Notes under the pieces: generated by a model | Seen by the model: the letters and a program-made list of their open reading frames with translations, nothing else | What the model was told of the DNA's origin: nothing | The model's database searches: none | Source: an uncultured Bacteroidales bacterium | GTDB lineage: Bacteria; Bacteroidota; Bacteroidia; Bacteroidales; P3 | DNA: 42,943 bases | Assembly: GCA_905233895.1 (NCBI GenBank) | Contig: CAJOFL010000015.1 | Span: forward strand, 1-42,943 | Direction of reading: 5' to 3' | Part shown: piece by piece, positions 27,562 to 36,442 of the stretch | Layout of the letters: each line of letters opens with the position of its first letter | Numbering within the stretch: position 1 is the stretch's first letter | Made by a program: the position numbers and the translations under genes

Positions 27562-28305
27562 TTAATAATCGAATACTATACGGCCATCAGCCATGTGGGA
27601 ATCGACACCATAGACGGTACGGATATTCTCCGGAGTAAGACCGTCGGCAATAGGGCCGTGATAGAGGGCATTCCCGTTGTGGAGCAGAAGAAGACGGTCG
27701 CAGAACTGGAGGGCAAGGTTGAGGTCGTGGATAACGATGAGGATGGTTTTGTCGGTAGCAGCACGTAGGAGTCGCATCACCTCAAGCTGGTGGGCTATAT
27801 CGAGGCTTGAGACAGGCTCGTCCATAAGCAGCAGCGGCGTTTCCTGAGCCAATGCACGTGCTATCATGACACGTTGCAGTTCGCCGCCGCTCATCTGCGA
27901 CGGTACCGAGAGTCGGAGATGCCACGTACCAGTTTGTCGCATACAACGTTCGACGATATCCCAGTCGGCTTGCGATTCATTCTGCAGGCGCCGCTGGTAA
28001 GGGTTGCGACCCATGAGGACTATCTCGAAGGCGGAAAATTCGAAATCGGTTTGCGGATGCTGACGAACAAAAGCCAGCTGACGTGCAAGTTCGCGGGGAG
28101 TAAAGGTATCGACCGCACGACCGTTGACCAATACTTGCCCGGTGTTGGGGCGGAGCAGGCCGCCGATGCAACGTAGAAGGGTGGTCTTTCCGCATCCGTT
28201 AGGCCCCATGACGGCAGTAATGCAGTGGTCGTGGAATTGCAGGTTGAGACCATCGAGAATTCGACGGCTACCATAGTCGACAGAGATATGATCGAGGGTT
28301 ATCAA
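27562..28305 (-). CDS. Iron-siderophore/cobalamin-type ABC transporter ATPase
   Basis: 247 residues. Walker A GPNGCGKTT (34-42), signature MSGGELQR, Walker B LLLMDEPVSSLD and H-loop IVIHDLN match the FecE/BtuD group, which powers import of ferric siderophores, haem or cobalamin. Its start overlaps the stop of the permease gene by 4 bp. No periplasmic binding protein or TonB-dependent receptor is adjacent, so the substrate is open. Last gene of the dapB-permease-ATPase unit. Confidence 0.92.
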   Translation of the reverse strand: MITLDHISVDYGSRRILDGLNLQFHDHCITAVMGPNGCGKTTLLRCIGGLLRPNTGQVLVNGRAVDTFTPRELARQLAFVRQHPQTDFEFSAFEIVLMGRNPYQRRLQNESQADWDIVERCMRQTGTWHLRLSVPSQMSGGELQRVMIARALAQETPLLLMDEPVSSLDIAHQLEVMRLLRAATDKTILIVIHDLNLALQFCDRLLLLHNGNALYHGPIADGLTPENIRTVYGVDSHMADGRIVFDY

Positions 28306-29282
28306 AAGCGACGTTTATTCTTGTACAACAAATAGATAAACAGCGGAGCACCCACCAGCGAAGTCAGGCTGCCGACGGGCAGTTCGCTGGGGCGTAGGAG
28401 GGTGCGGGCAAGGGTATCGCACACCAGCACGAATATCGCTCCACAGAGGAGGGAATACGGCACCACACGGCGATTATCCGGACCCGCCACCAGACGCACA
28501 GCATGGGGCACTATTAGGCCCACAAAACCAATCACACCGCATGAACTGACGGCAAAAGCCACCATCAGGGTAGTGAAGAGCAGGAGGATACGCTTGACAC
28601 GCTCAACATCGATGCCCATGCTTTGTGCCGCCTCGCTACCGGCGAGGAGAAGGTTGAGGTCGCGCGAGTACCACAGCACCACTCCGATACCCACTAAAGC
28701 CACCGGAGCCATTACAGCCACATCAGCCCACGAACTGGAGCCAAAACTGCCCATCGTCCAGAATATTATACTGTCCATCTTCTCCTGATTGAGCACCATA
28801 AGGAACGAGATGAGGGCCGAGATAAGGAGAGTGAGACAGACGCCGGTTAGGAGCAGAGTGGTGGTATGCATCCGGTTGCCGAGCGAGGCGATACGGTAGA
28901 TGAGCAGCACCGTCAGCAAGGCGGCCACCAAAGCCATTCCGCCCACACCCCATAGCCACGCCTCGAGACCAAGTAGTATGGCCACCGATGCACCTAGCGA
29001 TGCACCGGACGACACTCCAAGCACATAAGGATCGGTCAGCGGATTGCGGAAGATGCTCTGGTAGGCAGCTCCGCATACCGATAGAACTGCTCCCACCAAG
29101 GCGCTCATCAGCACCCGCGGAAGGCGTAGCTGCCAGAATATCTGCGAGTGAAGTATCTCCCGCCAACTGAAGTCAACAGCACCGAAAAGACAACTGACAC
29201 CAATGGCGACAAGCAGCAGTAACGTCAGTCCTGCGAGCACCCAAACGTTGGGTTTGTACCTCGTATGGTTCTTCCCGCGCAT
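28302..29282 (-). CDS. FecCD-family ABC transporter permease
   Basis: 326 residues with about nine to ten hydrophobic segments and the FecCD/BtuC signatures: WQLRLPRVLMSALVGAVLSVCGAAYQSIFRNPLTDPYVLGVSSGASLGA, VCLTLLISALISF, the ALGMGIDVERVKR-like stretch AQSMGIDVERVKRIL that contacts the ATPase, and GVIGFVGLIVPHAVRL. It would form the channel of an iron-chelate or B12 importer in the inner membrane. The N-terminus is basic and short of signal features. It begins 8 bp after dapB and overlaps the ATPase gene, so the three are one operon; the link to lysine/wall precursor synthesis is probably only positional. Confidence 0.93.
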   Translation of the reverse strand: MRGKNHTRYKPNVWVLAGLTLLLLVAIGVSCLFGAVDFSWREILHSQIFWQLRLPRVLMSALVGAVLSVCGAAYQSIFRNPLTDPYVLGVSSGASLGASVAILLGLEAWLWGVGGMALVAALLTVLLIYRIASLGNRMHTTTLLLTGVCLTLLISALISFLMVLNQEKMDSIIFWTMGSFGSSSWADVAVMAPVALVGIGVVLWYSRDLNLLLAGSEAAQSMGIDVERVKRILLLFTTLMVAFAVSSCGVIGFVGLIVPHAVRLVAGPDNRRVVPYSLLCGAIFVLVCDTLARTLLRPSELPVGSLTSLVGAPLFIYLLYKNKRRF

Positions 29283-29290
29283 CGTTGGAT

Positions 29291-29974
29291 TCAGACGGAC
29301 AGAAGGTCCTTCATAGTATACACTCCCGGTTCAGCTTTCACTAGATATTCGGCGGCGAGCAATGCGCCGAGGGCCAGTCCTTTACGGCTGTGCGCCTCGT
29401 GGGTCAGGGTGATGGTATCCACCTCGCTGTCGTATCGCACGGTATGGATTCCCGGAACTTCGCCCTCACGGATTGATTCTATAGGAGCCTCCTGCTCCGG
29501 TATACGCTGACGGATAGCCGATTGCAGTACCAAAGCCGTACCGCTTGGAGCATCGAGCTTATGTATATGGTGGGTCTCACTGAGGCTTACGGTATAACCG
29601 TCGCGGGCGGCCATAATGTCGGCCAGCCGCTCGTTGAGGGAAAACATTATGTTCATCCCAATGCTGAAATTGGAAGCCGTGAAAAGTCGACCACCGCAGC
29701 AGCGGCATTCGTAGGCCACCGCAGCATAGTCGGCATTCCATCCCGTTGTGCCGCTCACCACTGGCACTCCAACCGCAAAACAATGGCGGATGTTGGCAAC
29801 CACAGTGGCGGGGGTGGTGAACTCGATAGCTACATCAGCTTGCCGCATAACAGCCTCGCGATCAGCCATTTCAGTATTGTTATCGATGGTACACACCACC
29901 TTGTGTCCACGCTCGGTGGCGAGGGCTTCGATAGCGTGACCCATCTTTCCGTATCCTATCAGTGCAATCTTCAT
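29291..29974 (-). CDS. dapB: 4-hydroxy-tetrahydrodipicolinate reductase
   Basis: Second dedicated step of the diaminopimelate/lysine pathway, NAD(P)H-dependent, cytoplasmic. 227 residues, at the short end for DapB. The N-terminal nucleotide-binding motif GYGKMG lies at 7-12. EFTTPATV and SGTTGW follow, then the substrate motif ETHHIHKLDAPSGTAL with the catalytic His and Lys (HH-x-x-K). The C-terminal segment ALGALLAAEYLV...YTMKDLL is also typical. Own promoter with TATCTTTG 22-29 bp upstream of the ATG. Confidence 0.95.
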   Translation of the reverse strand: MKIALIGYGKMGHAIEALATERGHKVVCTIDNNTEMADREAVMRQADVAIEFTTPATVVANIRHCFAVGVPVVSGTTGWNADYAAVAYECRCCGGRLFTASNFSIGMNIMFSLNERLADIMAARDGYTVSLSETHHIHKLDAPSGTALVLQSAIRQRIPEQEAPIESIREGEVPGIHTVRYDSEVDTITLTHEAHSRKGLALGALLAAEYLVKAEPGVYTMKDLLSV

Positions 29975-29995
29975 TCCGATGAATTATTTAGAATG

Positions 29996-30003
29996 CAAAG
30001 ATA
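29996..30003 (-). promoter_or_regulatory. -7 box of the dapB operon
   Basis: TATCTTTG on the minus strand, 22 bp before the dapB ATG. The -33 element is weak. Confidence 0.6.
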
Positions 30004-30138
30004 CGAAAAAAAGCTGTTGTGGAGAAAAAAATGTTTCTTCTGTCAAAGTTTTACTTTGAACACAATCTCGAAGCGGTTTTGTGGTGAGTTTTACAAGATA
30101 ACTTTAATGTGTTGTTCTCCAATGTCGTTTTTTTGTCG

Positions 30139-30146
30139 TATCTTTG
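30139..30146 (+). promoter_or_regulatory. -7 box of the Nudix-yraN unit
   Basis: TATCTTTG on the plus strand, 23 bp before the ATG at 30169, which excludes the longer upstream reading frame as the true start. Confidence 0.65.
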
Positions 30147-30168
30147 CAACCGAAAAACATGGACCAAA

Positions 30169-30552
30169 ATGAAGCAGATTGAAGTAGTCGCCGCCATTAT
30201 CCGCCGCGAGGGATGCCTCTTCGCCACACAGAGGGGATACGGCGAGTGGAAGGACTGGTGGGAGTTCCCGGGCGGTAAGATAGAAGCCGGGGAGACGCCA
30301 GAGGAGGCTCTACGAAGGGAAATCCGTGAGGAACTGTCAACGGAAATCAGCGTCGACGAGTTTTTTTGCACGGTTGACTACGATTATCCCGATTTTCATT
30401 TGACGATGCACTGCTACCTCTGCTCTTTGCTAACCGACGCCTTCCACCTCAACGAGCACGAAGCCGCCCGCTGGCTTTCACGCGATGAATTGGATACTGT
30501 CCAGTGGCTCCCCGCTGACGAATCGATAATAGAAAGACTGAAAAAGAAATAA
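30169..30552 (+). CDS. Nudix hydrolase, MutT-like
   Basis: 127 residues starting MKQIEVVAAII. The frame is open further upstream, but the promoter -7 box lies at 30139-30146, so translation must begin at 30169. The Nudix box GGKIEAGETPEEALRREIREELS matches the consensus G-x5-E-x7-R-E-x2-E-E. Flanking segments (CLFATQRGYGEWKDWWEFPGG and the C-terminal EAARWLSRDELDTVQWLPAD) match the MutT/8-oxo-dGTP diphosphatase group, which removes oxidised nucleotides; substrate is not proven by sequence. yraN starts 10 bp downstream. Confidence 0.92.
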   Translation: MKQIEVVAAIIRREGCLFATQRGYGEWKDWWEFPGGKIEAGETPEEALRREIREELSTEISVDEFFCTVDYDYPDFHLTMHCYLCSLLTDAFHLNEHEAARWLSRDELDTVQWLPADESIIERLKKK

Positions 30553-30562
30553 TTGACGACGT

Positions 30563-30982
30563 ATGGCCTTGTTAAAATTCCATGTACAAAAAGAGAATAC
30601 CCGCACACTAGATGACAGGCGCAAGTCGCTGGAGTTTGGAAAGATGGGGGAGCAACTGGCAGCGCGGTACTTGGAAGACCGGGGATACACTATCGTAGAA
30701 CATAACTACCGCCGGGGGCACCTGGAGATTGACCTTATAGCGTTGGACGGAAACGAGCTTGTCGTCGTGGAGGTGAAGAGCCGCTCCAGCGATAATATAC
30801 TACAACCCGAGGAAGCGGTAGGCCACAAGAAGCGGCTTGCACTTATCCGACTGGCCAACGAATATGTTAAAACACACGGGCGTAAAGAGAACGTACGATT
30901 CGACATCGTCAGCATTATTTCCAACGGTAAAAGATCTGAAATCAAGCACATCAAGAACGCCTACAACGTGATGAGCTTCTAA
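30563..30982 (+). CDS. yraN: YraN/UPF0102 family endonuclease-like protein
   Basis: 139 residues. Family motif of an endonuclease-like fold: GKMGEQLAARYLEDRGYTIVEHNYRRGHLEIDLIALDGNELVVVEVKSRSS, with the E-x-D-L and VEVK residues that correspond to a PD-(D/E)XK active site, followed by GHKKRLALIRLANEYV and RFDIVSI. Biological role not established. The first 20 residues (LKFHVQKENTRTLDDRRK) may be a slightly long N-terminus; an alternative start is not obvious. It is co-transcribed with the Nudix gene and ends just before the sodB promoter. Confidence 0.88.
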   Translation: MALLKFHVQKENTRTLDDRRKSLEFGKMGEQLAARYLEDRGYTIVEHNYRRGHLEIDLIALDGNELVVVEVKSRSSDNILQPEEAVGHKKRLALIRLANEYVKTHGRKENVRFDIVSIISNGKRSEIKHIKNAYNVMSF

Positions 30983-30989
30983 CGAACAT

Positions 30990-31020
30990 TTTGTCAAATG
31001 AGAAATTGTTCGTATCTTTG
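30990..31020 (+). promoter_or_regulatory. Superoxide dismutase promoter
   Basis: TTTG at 30990-30993, 19-bp spacer, TATCTTTG at 31013-31020; the leader is about 27 nt. Confidence 0.72.
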
Positions 31021-31052
31021 CAGCCAGTTAATAATATAAAACAGATAAAACC

Positions 31053-31646
31053 ATGAAGGACATTCTGCCAACAAACGGACAATTTGCGATGCCTGCTCTG
31101 CCTTATGAAGGGCTGGGCGACATCATCAGCAAGGAGACTCTTGGTTTCCACCACGGGAAGCACCTGAAGGCTTACGTCGACAACCTCAACAAGCTGCTGC
31201 CAGGCAGTGGATTAGAGAATCTGCCCTTGAGCGAGTTGATTTGCAAAGCTGAAGGCGGAATCTTCAATAATGCTGGACAGGTGCTGAACCATGCGATGTA
31301 CTTCGAGCAGTTCAGCAACACACCAAAAGCTATGAGCCCGAAATTCGCAGCCCTGCTTGAGCGCGACTTCGTCAGCGTGGAGGCTTTCAAGAAGGAGTTC
31401 GAGCAGAAGGGCGCAACACTGTTCGGTAGCGGATGGGTGTGGCTGAGCGCCGACAAAGAGGGCACGTTGATTATCACGCAACAGAAGAATGCCGAGAATC
31501 CAGTCACCATGGGCCTCACGCCGCTGCTGACCTTCGATGTATGGGAGCATGCCTACTACCTTGACTACCAGAACCGCCGCGCCGACTACCTCGCTGCCCT
31601 GTGGCAAATTGTCGACTGGGCAATCGTTGAAAGCCGCCTATGCTAG
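31053..31646 (+). CDS. sodB: Superoxide dismutase, Fe/Mn family
   Basis: 197 residues. Converts superoxide to peroxide and oxygen. Metal ligands His33 (GFHHGKH), His80 (LNHAMYF), Asp162 and His166 (FDVWEHAYYLDYQNRRADY). The active-site Gln at about 76 (NNAGQ) is in the Fe-SOD position, while Bacteroidales enzymes of this type are often able to use either metal, so Fe or cambialistic is likely. Start at 31053 with a short extra N-terminus before FAMPALPY. The stop overlaps the start of the yifB gene by 7 bp. Confidence 0.95.
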   Translation: MKDILPTNGQFAMPALPYEGLGDIISKETLGFHHGKHLKAYVDNLNKLLPGSGLENLPLSELICKAEGGIFNNAGQVLNHAMYFEQFSNTPKAMSPKFAALLERDFVSVEAFKKEFEQKGATLFGSGWVWLSADKEGTLIITQQKNAENPVTMGLTPLLTFDVWEHAYYLDYQNRRADYLAALWQIVDWAIVESRLC

Positions 31647-33178
31647 TAAAGACATTCGGTAGTGCAATCCTTGGAGTGAATGCGCTGTCGGTCACCGTGG
31701 AGGTGAATGTCGGCGACGGTATAGGCTTCTTCATGGTGGGCCTGCCTGACAACGCCGTAAAGGAGAGCGCACAACGTATCTCGTCGGCATTCGATGAGTC
31801 GGGGTTCCGTATACCTGGCAAACGTGTCATAGTGAATCTTGCACCCGCGGATTTGAAGAAAGAAGGCACCGCTTATGACCTCACCATAGCCGTAGGTATT
31901 CTTGGAGCCACTGGTGTCGTGAAACCCGACGAATTTGACAAATATGTCATTATGGGCGAGTTGGGTCTAGACGGCATATTGAGGCCTATCAAAGGAGTTC
32001 TGCCTATCGCCATCGAGGCACGAAAACAGAAATATAAGGGTATTATCGTTCCTGCAGAGAATGCCCGCGAAGCTGCCATTGTCAATAATCTGGAAGTCTA
32101 TGGTGCCCACTCTCTCAAAGAGGTGGCCGACTTTCTGAACGGCGAAGGGCATATTGAACAGACGGTGGTCGACACCCGTGCTGAATTTGTCCGTTCATTG
32201 AACACATACGAGTACGACTTCGCCGATGTAAAAGGACAGGAGAGCGTAAAGCGCTGTCTTGAAATTGCCGCTGCAGGTGGTCACAATGCAATTATGATAG
32301 GTCCTCCAGGTAGCGGAAAGACGATGCTGGCCAAACGTATGCCCGGTATCTTACCACCATTGACGTTGAGCGAAAGCCTCGAGACCACACAGATACACTC
32401 TGTTGCCGGATTGATGCGCAAGGAGGACTCGCTGATAGCGGTACGCCCCTTCCGTGCACCGCATCACACTATCTCGGATGTAGCTCTCGTTGGTGGTGGA
32501 ACCAATCCTAAACCAGGAGAAATATCACTCGCCCACAATGGGGTGCTCTTCCTCGACGAGTTGCCCGAGTTTAAACGCACCGTATTGGAAGTGCTGCGTC
32601 AGCCCATGGAAGAGAGACGGGTAACCATCAGCCGCGCCAAGATGACTATCGAGTATCCTGCAGCTTTCATGCTTATCGCAGCCATGAATCCATGCCCTTG
32701 CGGCTACTACAACCATCCCACAATCGAGTGTACCTGTCCGGCAGGGGCCGTGAAGCGCTATCTCAACAAAGTCAGCGGCCCGCTGATGGATCGCATAGAC
32801 ATCCATATCGAGGTCACGCCGGTGCCCGTCAGCCAGCTGAACCGCGAGGAGAGGGCCGAGAGTAGCGCAGCCATTCGCGAGCGTGTAATCGCTGCTCGTA
32901 CCATACAGACTGCCCGCTTTGCCACCAATCCTGGCATCCACTGCAATGCCCAGATGGGCAGCAAACTCACACGCCAATATTGCACTCTCACTGACGAGTG
33001 CCGCAATATAATGGAAATGGCCATGAACCGACTGGGGCTTAGTGCAAGAGCCTACGACCGCATCCTCCGTGTTGCCCGTACTATCGCCGACCTCGAAGCA
33101 GCACCCGACATCAACCCTGACCACCTTAGGGAAGCTATCACCTACCGTTCGTTGGATAGAGATTCATGGGGAAGGTAA
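31640..33178 (+). CDS. YifB/ComM-family AAA+ ATPase
   Basis: 512 residues. N-terminal ChlI/Lon-like domain (about 1-160, with FFMVGLPDNAVKESAQRI and RVIVNLAPADLKKEG), then a Mg-chelatase type AAA+ ATPase: Walker A GPPGSGKT at about 219-226, Walker B VLFLDELPEF, and the PMEERRVTISRAK segment. The C-terminal helical domain follows (LSARAYDRILRVARTIADLE...HLREAITYRSLDR). In Haemophilus and Vibrio the homologue ComM is a branch-migration helicase in natural transformation; whether it serves that here is unknown. It overlaps sodB by 7 bp and therefore shares its promoter. Confidence 0.93.
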   Translation: MLVKTFGSAILGVNALSVTVEVNVGDGIGFFMVGLPDNAVKESAQRISSAFDESGFRIPGKRVIVNLAPADLKKEGTAYDLTIAVGILGATGVVKPDEFDKYVIMGELGLDGILRPIKGVLPIAIEARKQKYKGIIVPAENAREAAIVNNLEVYGAHSLKEVADFLNGEGHIEQTVVDTRAEFVRSLNTYEYDFADVKGQESVKRCLEIAAAGGHNAIMIGPPGSGKTMLAKRMPGILPPLTLSESLETTQIHSVAGLMRKEDSLIAVRPFRAPHHTISDVALVGGGTNPKPGEISLAHNGVLFLDELPEFKRTVLEVLRQPMEERRVTISRAKMTIEYPAAFMLIAAMNPCPCGYYNHPTIECTCPAGAVKRYLNKVSGPLMDRIDIHIEVTPVPVSQLNREERAESSAAIRERVIAARTIQTARFATNPGIHCNAQMGSKLTRQYCTLTDECRNIMEMAMNRLGLSARAYDRILRVARTIADLEAAPDINPDHLREAITYRSLDRDSWGR

Positions 33179-33201
33179 CATTCTTTCGAAGAAAAACACT
33201 A

Positions 33202-34413
33202 ATGAAAAAAACTATACTTTTTCTACTCATCAGTGTTGCCATATTATTGTCGGCTTGCCATTCAAGCAATACAAAATCCAATAAGGATCTGTACGCTGAC
33301 TCCACCATTGATATTGTTGATTCGATTATTAATACTTCAGACTCTGCTTCGTCCACTCGTTCAGTCGCTGTTCAAAATAAAACCAAACAAACACAAACCA
33401 TTGTAATAGACGTAGAGACGCTCACACCACCAAAAAAACTATTGGAAACCAAGCCTTACGACAAGATTCTATCGAACTTACTGAGTGACCTTGACGAGCA
33501 TGGAAGTACCGTTATCGCCCACACACGACAAACGCGACAATTGGTGGAGGCCAACAATCCATTCTTCCAGTCGATGTACCGAGCCTATGCCGACCACCGT
33601 CCTTTCGAACTCTCACCCGAGGCCTTGTGGCTACTCATCTGCCAAGGGTTCTCGCTCCACGTGAACAACAACGCAGAAGAACTACGATATCTCTTCGTCG
33701 ACTTCGAGGGCAAACAGACGCTTGTGGCCAGCGGCAAAGGCATCAGCCTCGACAACCCCAACAGCCCGTGGGAGCGCGTATTCCCGCAGTTCACCAGCCA
33801 GATTGCCGCCTACACCGGACAGGAACTCATCGATGTGCTCTCCACCGACTTCACCACCTCAACTCCTGCCTCGCGCGTGGCCTCGCAGATTACCGTCATG
33901 GAGAGCATGAAACCGTACTTCGACTATGTAATATCCATCTGTGGCATACCGCAGGTCATCCTTCACGGTACGCCGGAAGACTGGCAGTCAGTTATTGACC
34001 GCACCGAGTTCCTGCGGCAATACAAACTCGGCTGGTGGGTTGACGAGATGCTGCCCGTGTTGCGTAAGATTAAGAGTGCATCGGAGGGCGAGGTGGATAA
34101 GGCCTTCTGGCGCGGAATGTTCAAGGAACACGACTTAAAGCACGAGATGTGTGGCGACCCCAAAACGCTAGCCGATGGCTGGATTGTGAAGTTCTATCCC
34201 TACGACATCGACAAGCATCGCAACAGCCTCAAGGGGCTCTACGACGGCGCCCACGACTTGCCGCCCGAACTCTCGACGGTGCCCGTCATGTTCCAGAACG
34301 GCGACGGTTCGACCACCGACATCACCCTCTGGGCCGGCTTCGTCGGCATTGCCCAAGACCCCGCAACCTTTGCCTTGCGACCTGAGATAGGCTGGTTTAT
34401 CACTAGAAGATAA
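33202..34413 (+). CDS. DUF4419 lipoprotein
   Basis: Start chosen at the ATG at 33202 (MKKTILFLLISVAILLSAC), because a lipobox (LLSAC, Cys19) follows directly; the frame is open for 12 more codons upstream into yifB. 403 residues. After a low-complexity Ser/Asp-rich linker (about 20-70), the remainder is a DUF4419 domain (SPEALWLLICQGFSLHVNNNAEELR, WERVFPQFTSQIAAYTG, VMESMKPYFDYVISICGIPQVILHGTPEDWQ). The domain also occurs in eukaryotes; its function is unknown. The first 400 bp are clearly AT-richer than the rest, suggesting that the signal peptide and linker region evolves separately. Confidence 0.85.
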   Translation: MKKTILFLLISVAILLSACHSSNTKSNKDLYADSTIDIVDSIINTSDSASSTRSVAVQNKTKQTQTIVIDVETLTPPKKLLETKPYDKILSNLLSDLDEHGSTVIAHTRQTRQLVEANNPFFQSMYRAYADHRPFELSPEALWLLICQGFSLHVNNNAEELRYLFVDFEGKQTLVASGKGISLDNPNSPWERVFPQFTSQIAAYTGQELIDVLSTDFTTSTPASRVASQITVMESMKPYFDYVISICGIPQVILHGTPEDWQSVIDRTEFLRQYKLGWWVDEMLPVLRKIKSASEGEVDKAFWRGMFKEHDLKHEMCGDPKTLADGWIVKFYPYDIDKHRNSLKGLYDGAHDLPPELSTVPVMFQNGDGSTTDITLWAGFVGIAQDPATFALRPEIGWFITRR

Positions 34414-34451
34414 TGAAGATGCCTACGGAGCCGAGATGAACGAATGGAGGT

Positions 34452-34859
34452 TCAGTAGATTTCAAGTGTACGACCATCAAAATGGGTGCTGTACTCATAA
34501 AGAGGGCAGGGGGTGGAGGAACCATTGAGTGGTGTACCGTCAAGGGCATTGAATTTTGAACTGCAAACGGAGCAAACCAAAATACTTCCACCCCAGTCGG
34601 GGTCGGATTCAAGCCTGGCTTCATGGTCGTTCGGACAGGCCAACTCGAAAGCCACAAAATCGGAATATGAGGTGCGTGTGATATGCACCCCCTGATAGCC
34701 GATACCGCCCACCGACATCGCCCCCCCCACATGGGCCAGCGGTGCAAAGTCGGGCATAGTTAAGTCAATCGTTCCACCCGCGCCAAACGGTGTGTTGCAA
34801 CGCTCTGGATTGCAGGCAACGAGCAGCAACAGCACGGCTATGGGCAACAAGCGTTTCAT
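34452..34859 (-). CDS. Rieske-fold-like lipoprotein with four-cysteine site
   Basis: 135 residues with a lipobox (LLVAC, Cys16). The C-terminal half resembles a Rieske [2Fe-2S] domain in layout: VAFELACPNDHEARLE, then SILVCSVCSSKFNALDGTPLNGSSTPCPLYEY. In true Rieske proteins the ligands are C-x-H and C-x-x-H. Here the second loop is C-S-V-C and the first is C-P-N-D-H, so the second-loop histidine is replaced by Cys. The site might bind zinc, an atypical cluster, or nothing. Its ATG overlaps the stop of the glutaminyl cyclase gene by 4 bp, so they are co-translated. Confidence 0.7.
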   Translation of the reverse strand: MKRLLPIAVLLLLVACNPERCNTPFGAGGTIDLTMPDFAPLAHVGGAMSVGGIGYQGVHITRTSYSDFVAFELACPNDHEARLESDPDWGGSILVCSVCSSKFNALDGTPLNGSSTPCPLYEYSTHFDGRTLEIY

Positions 34860-35854
34860 TTTTCGGCGGGATAATCGGCGTAGATGGTCTTCATAACTAC
34901 AGCGGCAACTGCCTCAAGCGTTAACGGACTAATGGCATCAAGGTTGTCGGTAGTGGTATGCCAGTGCGTGAAGAACGAAGTGGTAGGGCTGTTTTGCACT
35001 ATGTCAACCATCGGTATTCCAAGTATCTGGTTGACATATAGATGGTCGTCCAGTATCGGGTCGGTTTTTGTATTTACAAACATCGAACCATAACCCAGGG
35101 CAGCGGCGACGGACCAGAGTTTGTCGGTGAGACCCGGGGCATAGGTACGGCTCACCTGTTCCTTGGTGAACCGCGGTCCTTCAGCAGTACCCACCATGTC
35201 GAGTAGTATGCCGTAAACAGCTGAATAGAACGGAGTATGCGGATTTTCAGCCCAATATTGTGAGCCTAGACACCAGGTATTGTCGGTGTATCCATCGGCC
35301 CATTCCGGCTGTCCTTGATCTTCAAGGTCAAAGAGGATGAAGTCGACTCCCACCGATGGGGGCATTTGACTCATGGCCCGTGCCATCTCGACGAGCACGG
35401 CCGAGCCGGATGCGCCATCGTTGGCACCGGGCACGGGGTTATTCTGCAACGCCTCGTTGGCATCATGGTCGGCCCAGAGGCGGCTATCCCAATGCGCGGC
35501 GAGGAGGATGCGTTTCTGTGCCGTGGGGTTGATGGAGCCGATGATATTCAGACCTTTGGCACGCGAAGCATCCCACAAAGTGGCTGTGAAGGGCTGCAGG
35601 ATGACGGTGTCGCACCAGCGACGTAATTGGTTGGCAAGCATTGCGGCACAATTCGCAGCGGCTTGTGAACCAGGGATACGGGGGCCGTAGGCCAACTGGG
35701 CGGATACCATCGCATATGCCGAATCAGCACTGAAAGCAGGAACGGCCACCTTTGTATAGTCCACTGCCTGAACGGCTACGGTCTCCGGTGTCGGTTTATG
35801 TTTGCAGCCTGCCAGCAGAAGCAGGCAGGCTGCCATGATTGCAAATCGTCTCAA
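34856..35854 (-). CDS. Glutaminyl-peptide cyclotransferase (M28-fold lipoprotein)
   Basis: 332 residues, lipobox LLAGC (Cys17), so periplasm-facing. The M28 fold carries the animal-type glutaminyl cyclase pattern: LLAAHWDSR (His121, Asp123), PGANDGASG with zinc ligand Asp146, FDLEDQG with catalytic Glu178 and Asp179, Asp219 in LLDMVG, Asp269-Asp270-His271 in ILDDHLYVN, and zinc ligand His299 in HWHTTTDN. WCLGSQYWAENPHTP is also typical. Porphyromonas and related bacteria use such an enzyme to turn N-terminal Gln of exported proteins into pyroglutamate; five exported proteins here would be substrates. A plain aminopeptidase is less likely. It is preceded by efp 10 bp upstream. Confidence 0.88.
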   Translation of the reverse strand: MRRFAIMAACLLLLAGCKHKPTPETVAVQAVDYTKVAVPAFSADSAYAMVSAQLAYGPRIPGSQAAANCAAMLANQLRRWCDTVILQPFTATLWDASRAKGLNIIGSINPTAQKRILLAAHWDSRLWADHDANEALQNNPVPGANDGASGSAVLVEMARAMSQMPPSVGVDFILFDLEDQGQPEWADGYTDNTWCLGSQYWAENPHTPFYSAVYGILLDMVGTAEGPRFTKEQVSRTYAPGLTDKLWSVAAALGYGSMFVNTKTDPILDDHLYVNQILGIPMVDIVQNSPTTSFFTHWHTTTDNLDAISPLTLEAVAAVVMKTIYADYPAEK

Positions 35855-35864
35855 AACGGTAGTG

Positions 35865-36428
35865 TTATTTCAAGCGTTCGGCATATTCGCAGGTGCGGGT
35901 GTCCACCTTGATACGCTCGCCTTCCTTGATGAACAAGGGAACACGAACCTGAACACCGGGTTCAACGGTAGCGTCCTTCATGGCGTTGGTGGCGGTATTG
36001 CCGGCGAAACCGGGCTCGGTATAGGTGACAACCGTCTCGATGAACGGGGGCAGCTCGCAAGTGAGCGGGGTTTCGGTATCGGCCTCGACGGTCACTTCGA
36101 CATACTGGCCGTCTTTCAGGAACTGCGGCGCGTTAATAATCTGCTCGGGAATGTAGATCTGCTCATAGGTCTCGGTGTGCATGAACACGTGCATGTCTCC
36201 CTCTTTGTAGAGATAGGTGTAGGGGCGGCGCTCCACTCGGACGATGTCGATTTTGGCACCGCTGGGGAACGTGTTTTCAAGCATACGGCCGGTCTTCACG
36301 TTGCGCATCTTGGTGCGCACGAAGGCGGCGCCCTTGCCAGGCTTCACGTGGAGGAACTCAACGATGGTGTAGATGTCGTTGTTAAAATTGATGCAGAGTC
36401 CGTTTTTAATGTCAGTAGTTGTTGCCAT
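35865..36428 (-). CDS. efp: Translation elongation factor P
   Basis: Relieves ribosome stalling at polyproline stretches. 187 residues with three beta-barrel domains: the KOW-like domain with the tip loop KPGKGAAF (Lys32 at the tip, the usual modification site), the middle OB domain ([21 protein letters not shown]) and the C-terminal OB domain with the signature [45 protein letters not shown]. No modification enzyme gene (epmA, ymfI or earP) is adjacent. It precedes the glutaminyl cyclase gene in the same direction. Confidence 0.97.
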   Translation of the reverse strand: MATTTDIKNGLCINFNNDIYTIVEFLHVKPGKGAAFVRTKMRNVKTGRMLENTFPSGAKIDIVRVERRPYTYLYKEGDMHVFMHTETYEQIYIPEQIINAPQFLKDGQYVEVTVEADTETPLTCELPPFIETVVTYTEPGFAGNTATNAMKDATVEPGVQVRVPLFIKEGERIKVDTRTCEYAERLK

Positions 36429-36442
36429 AAATGATTGTGTAT

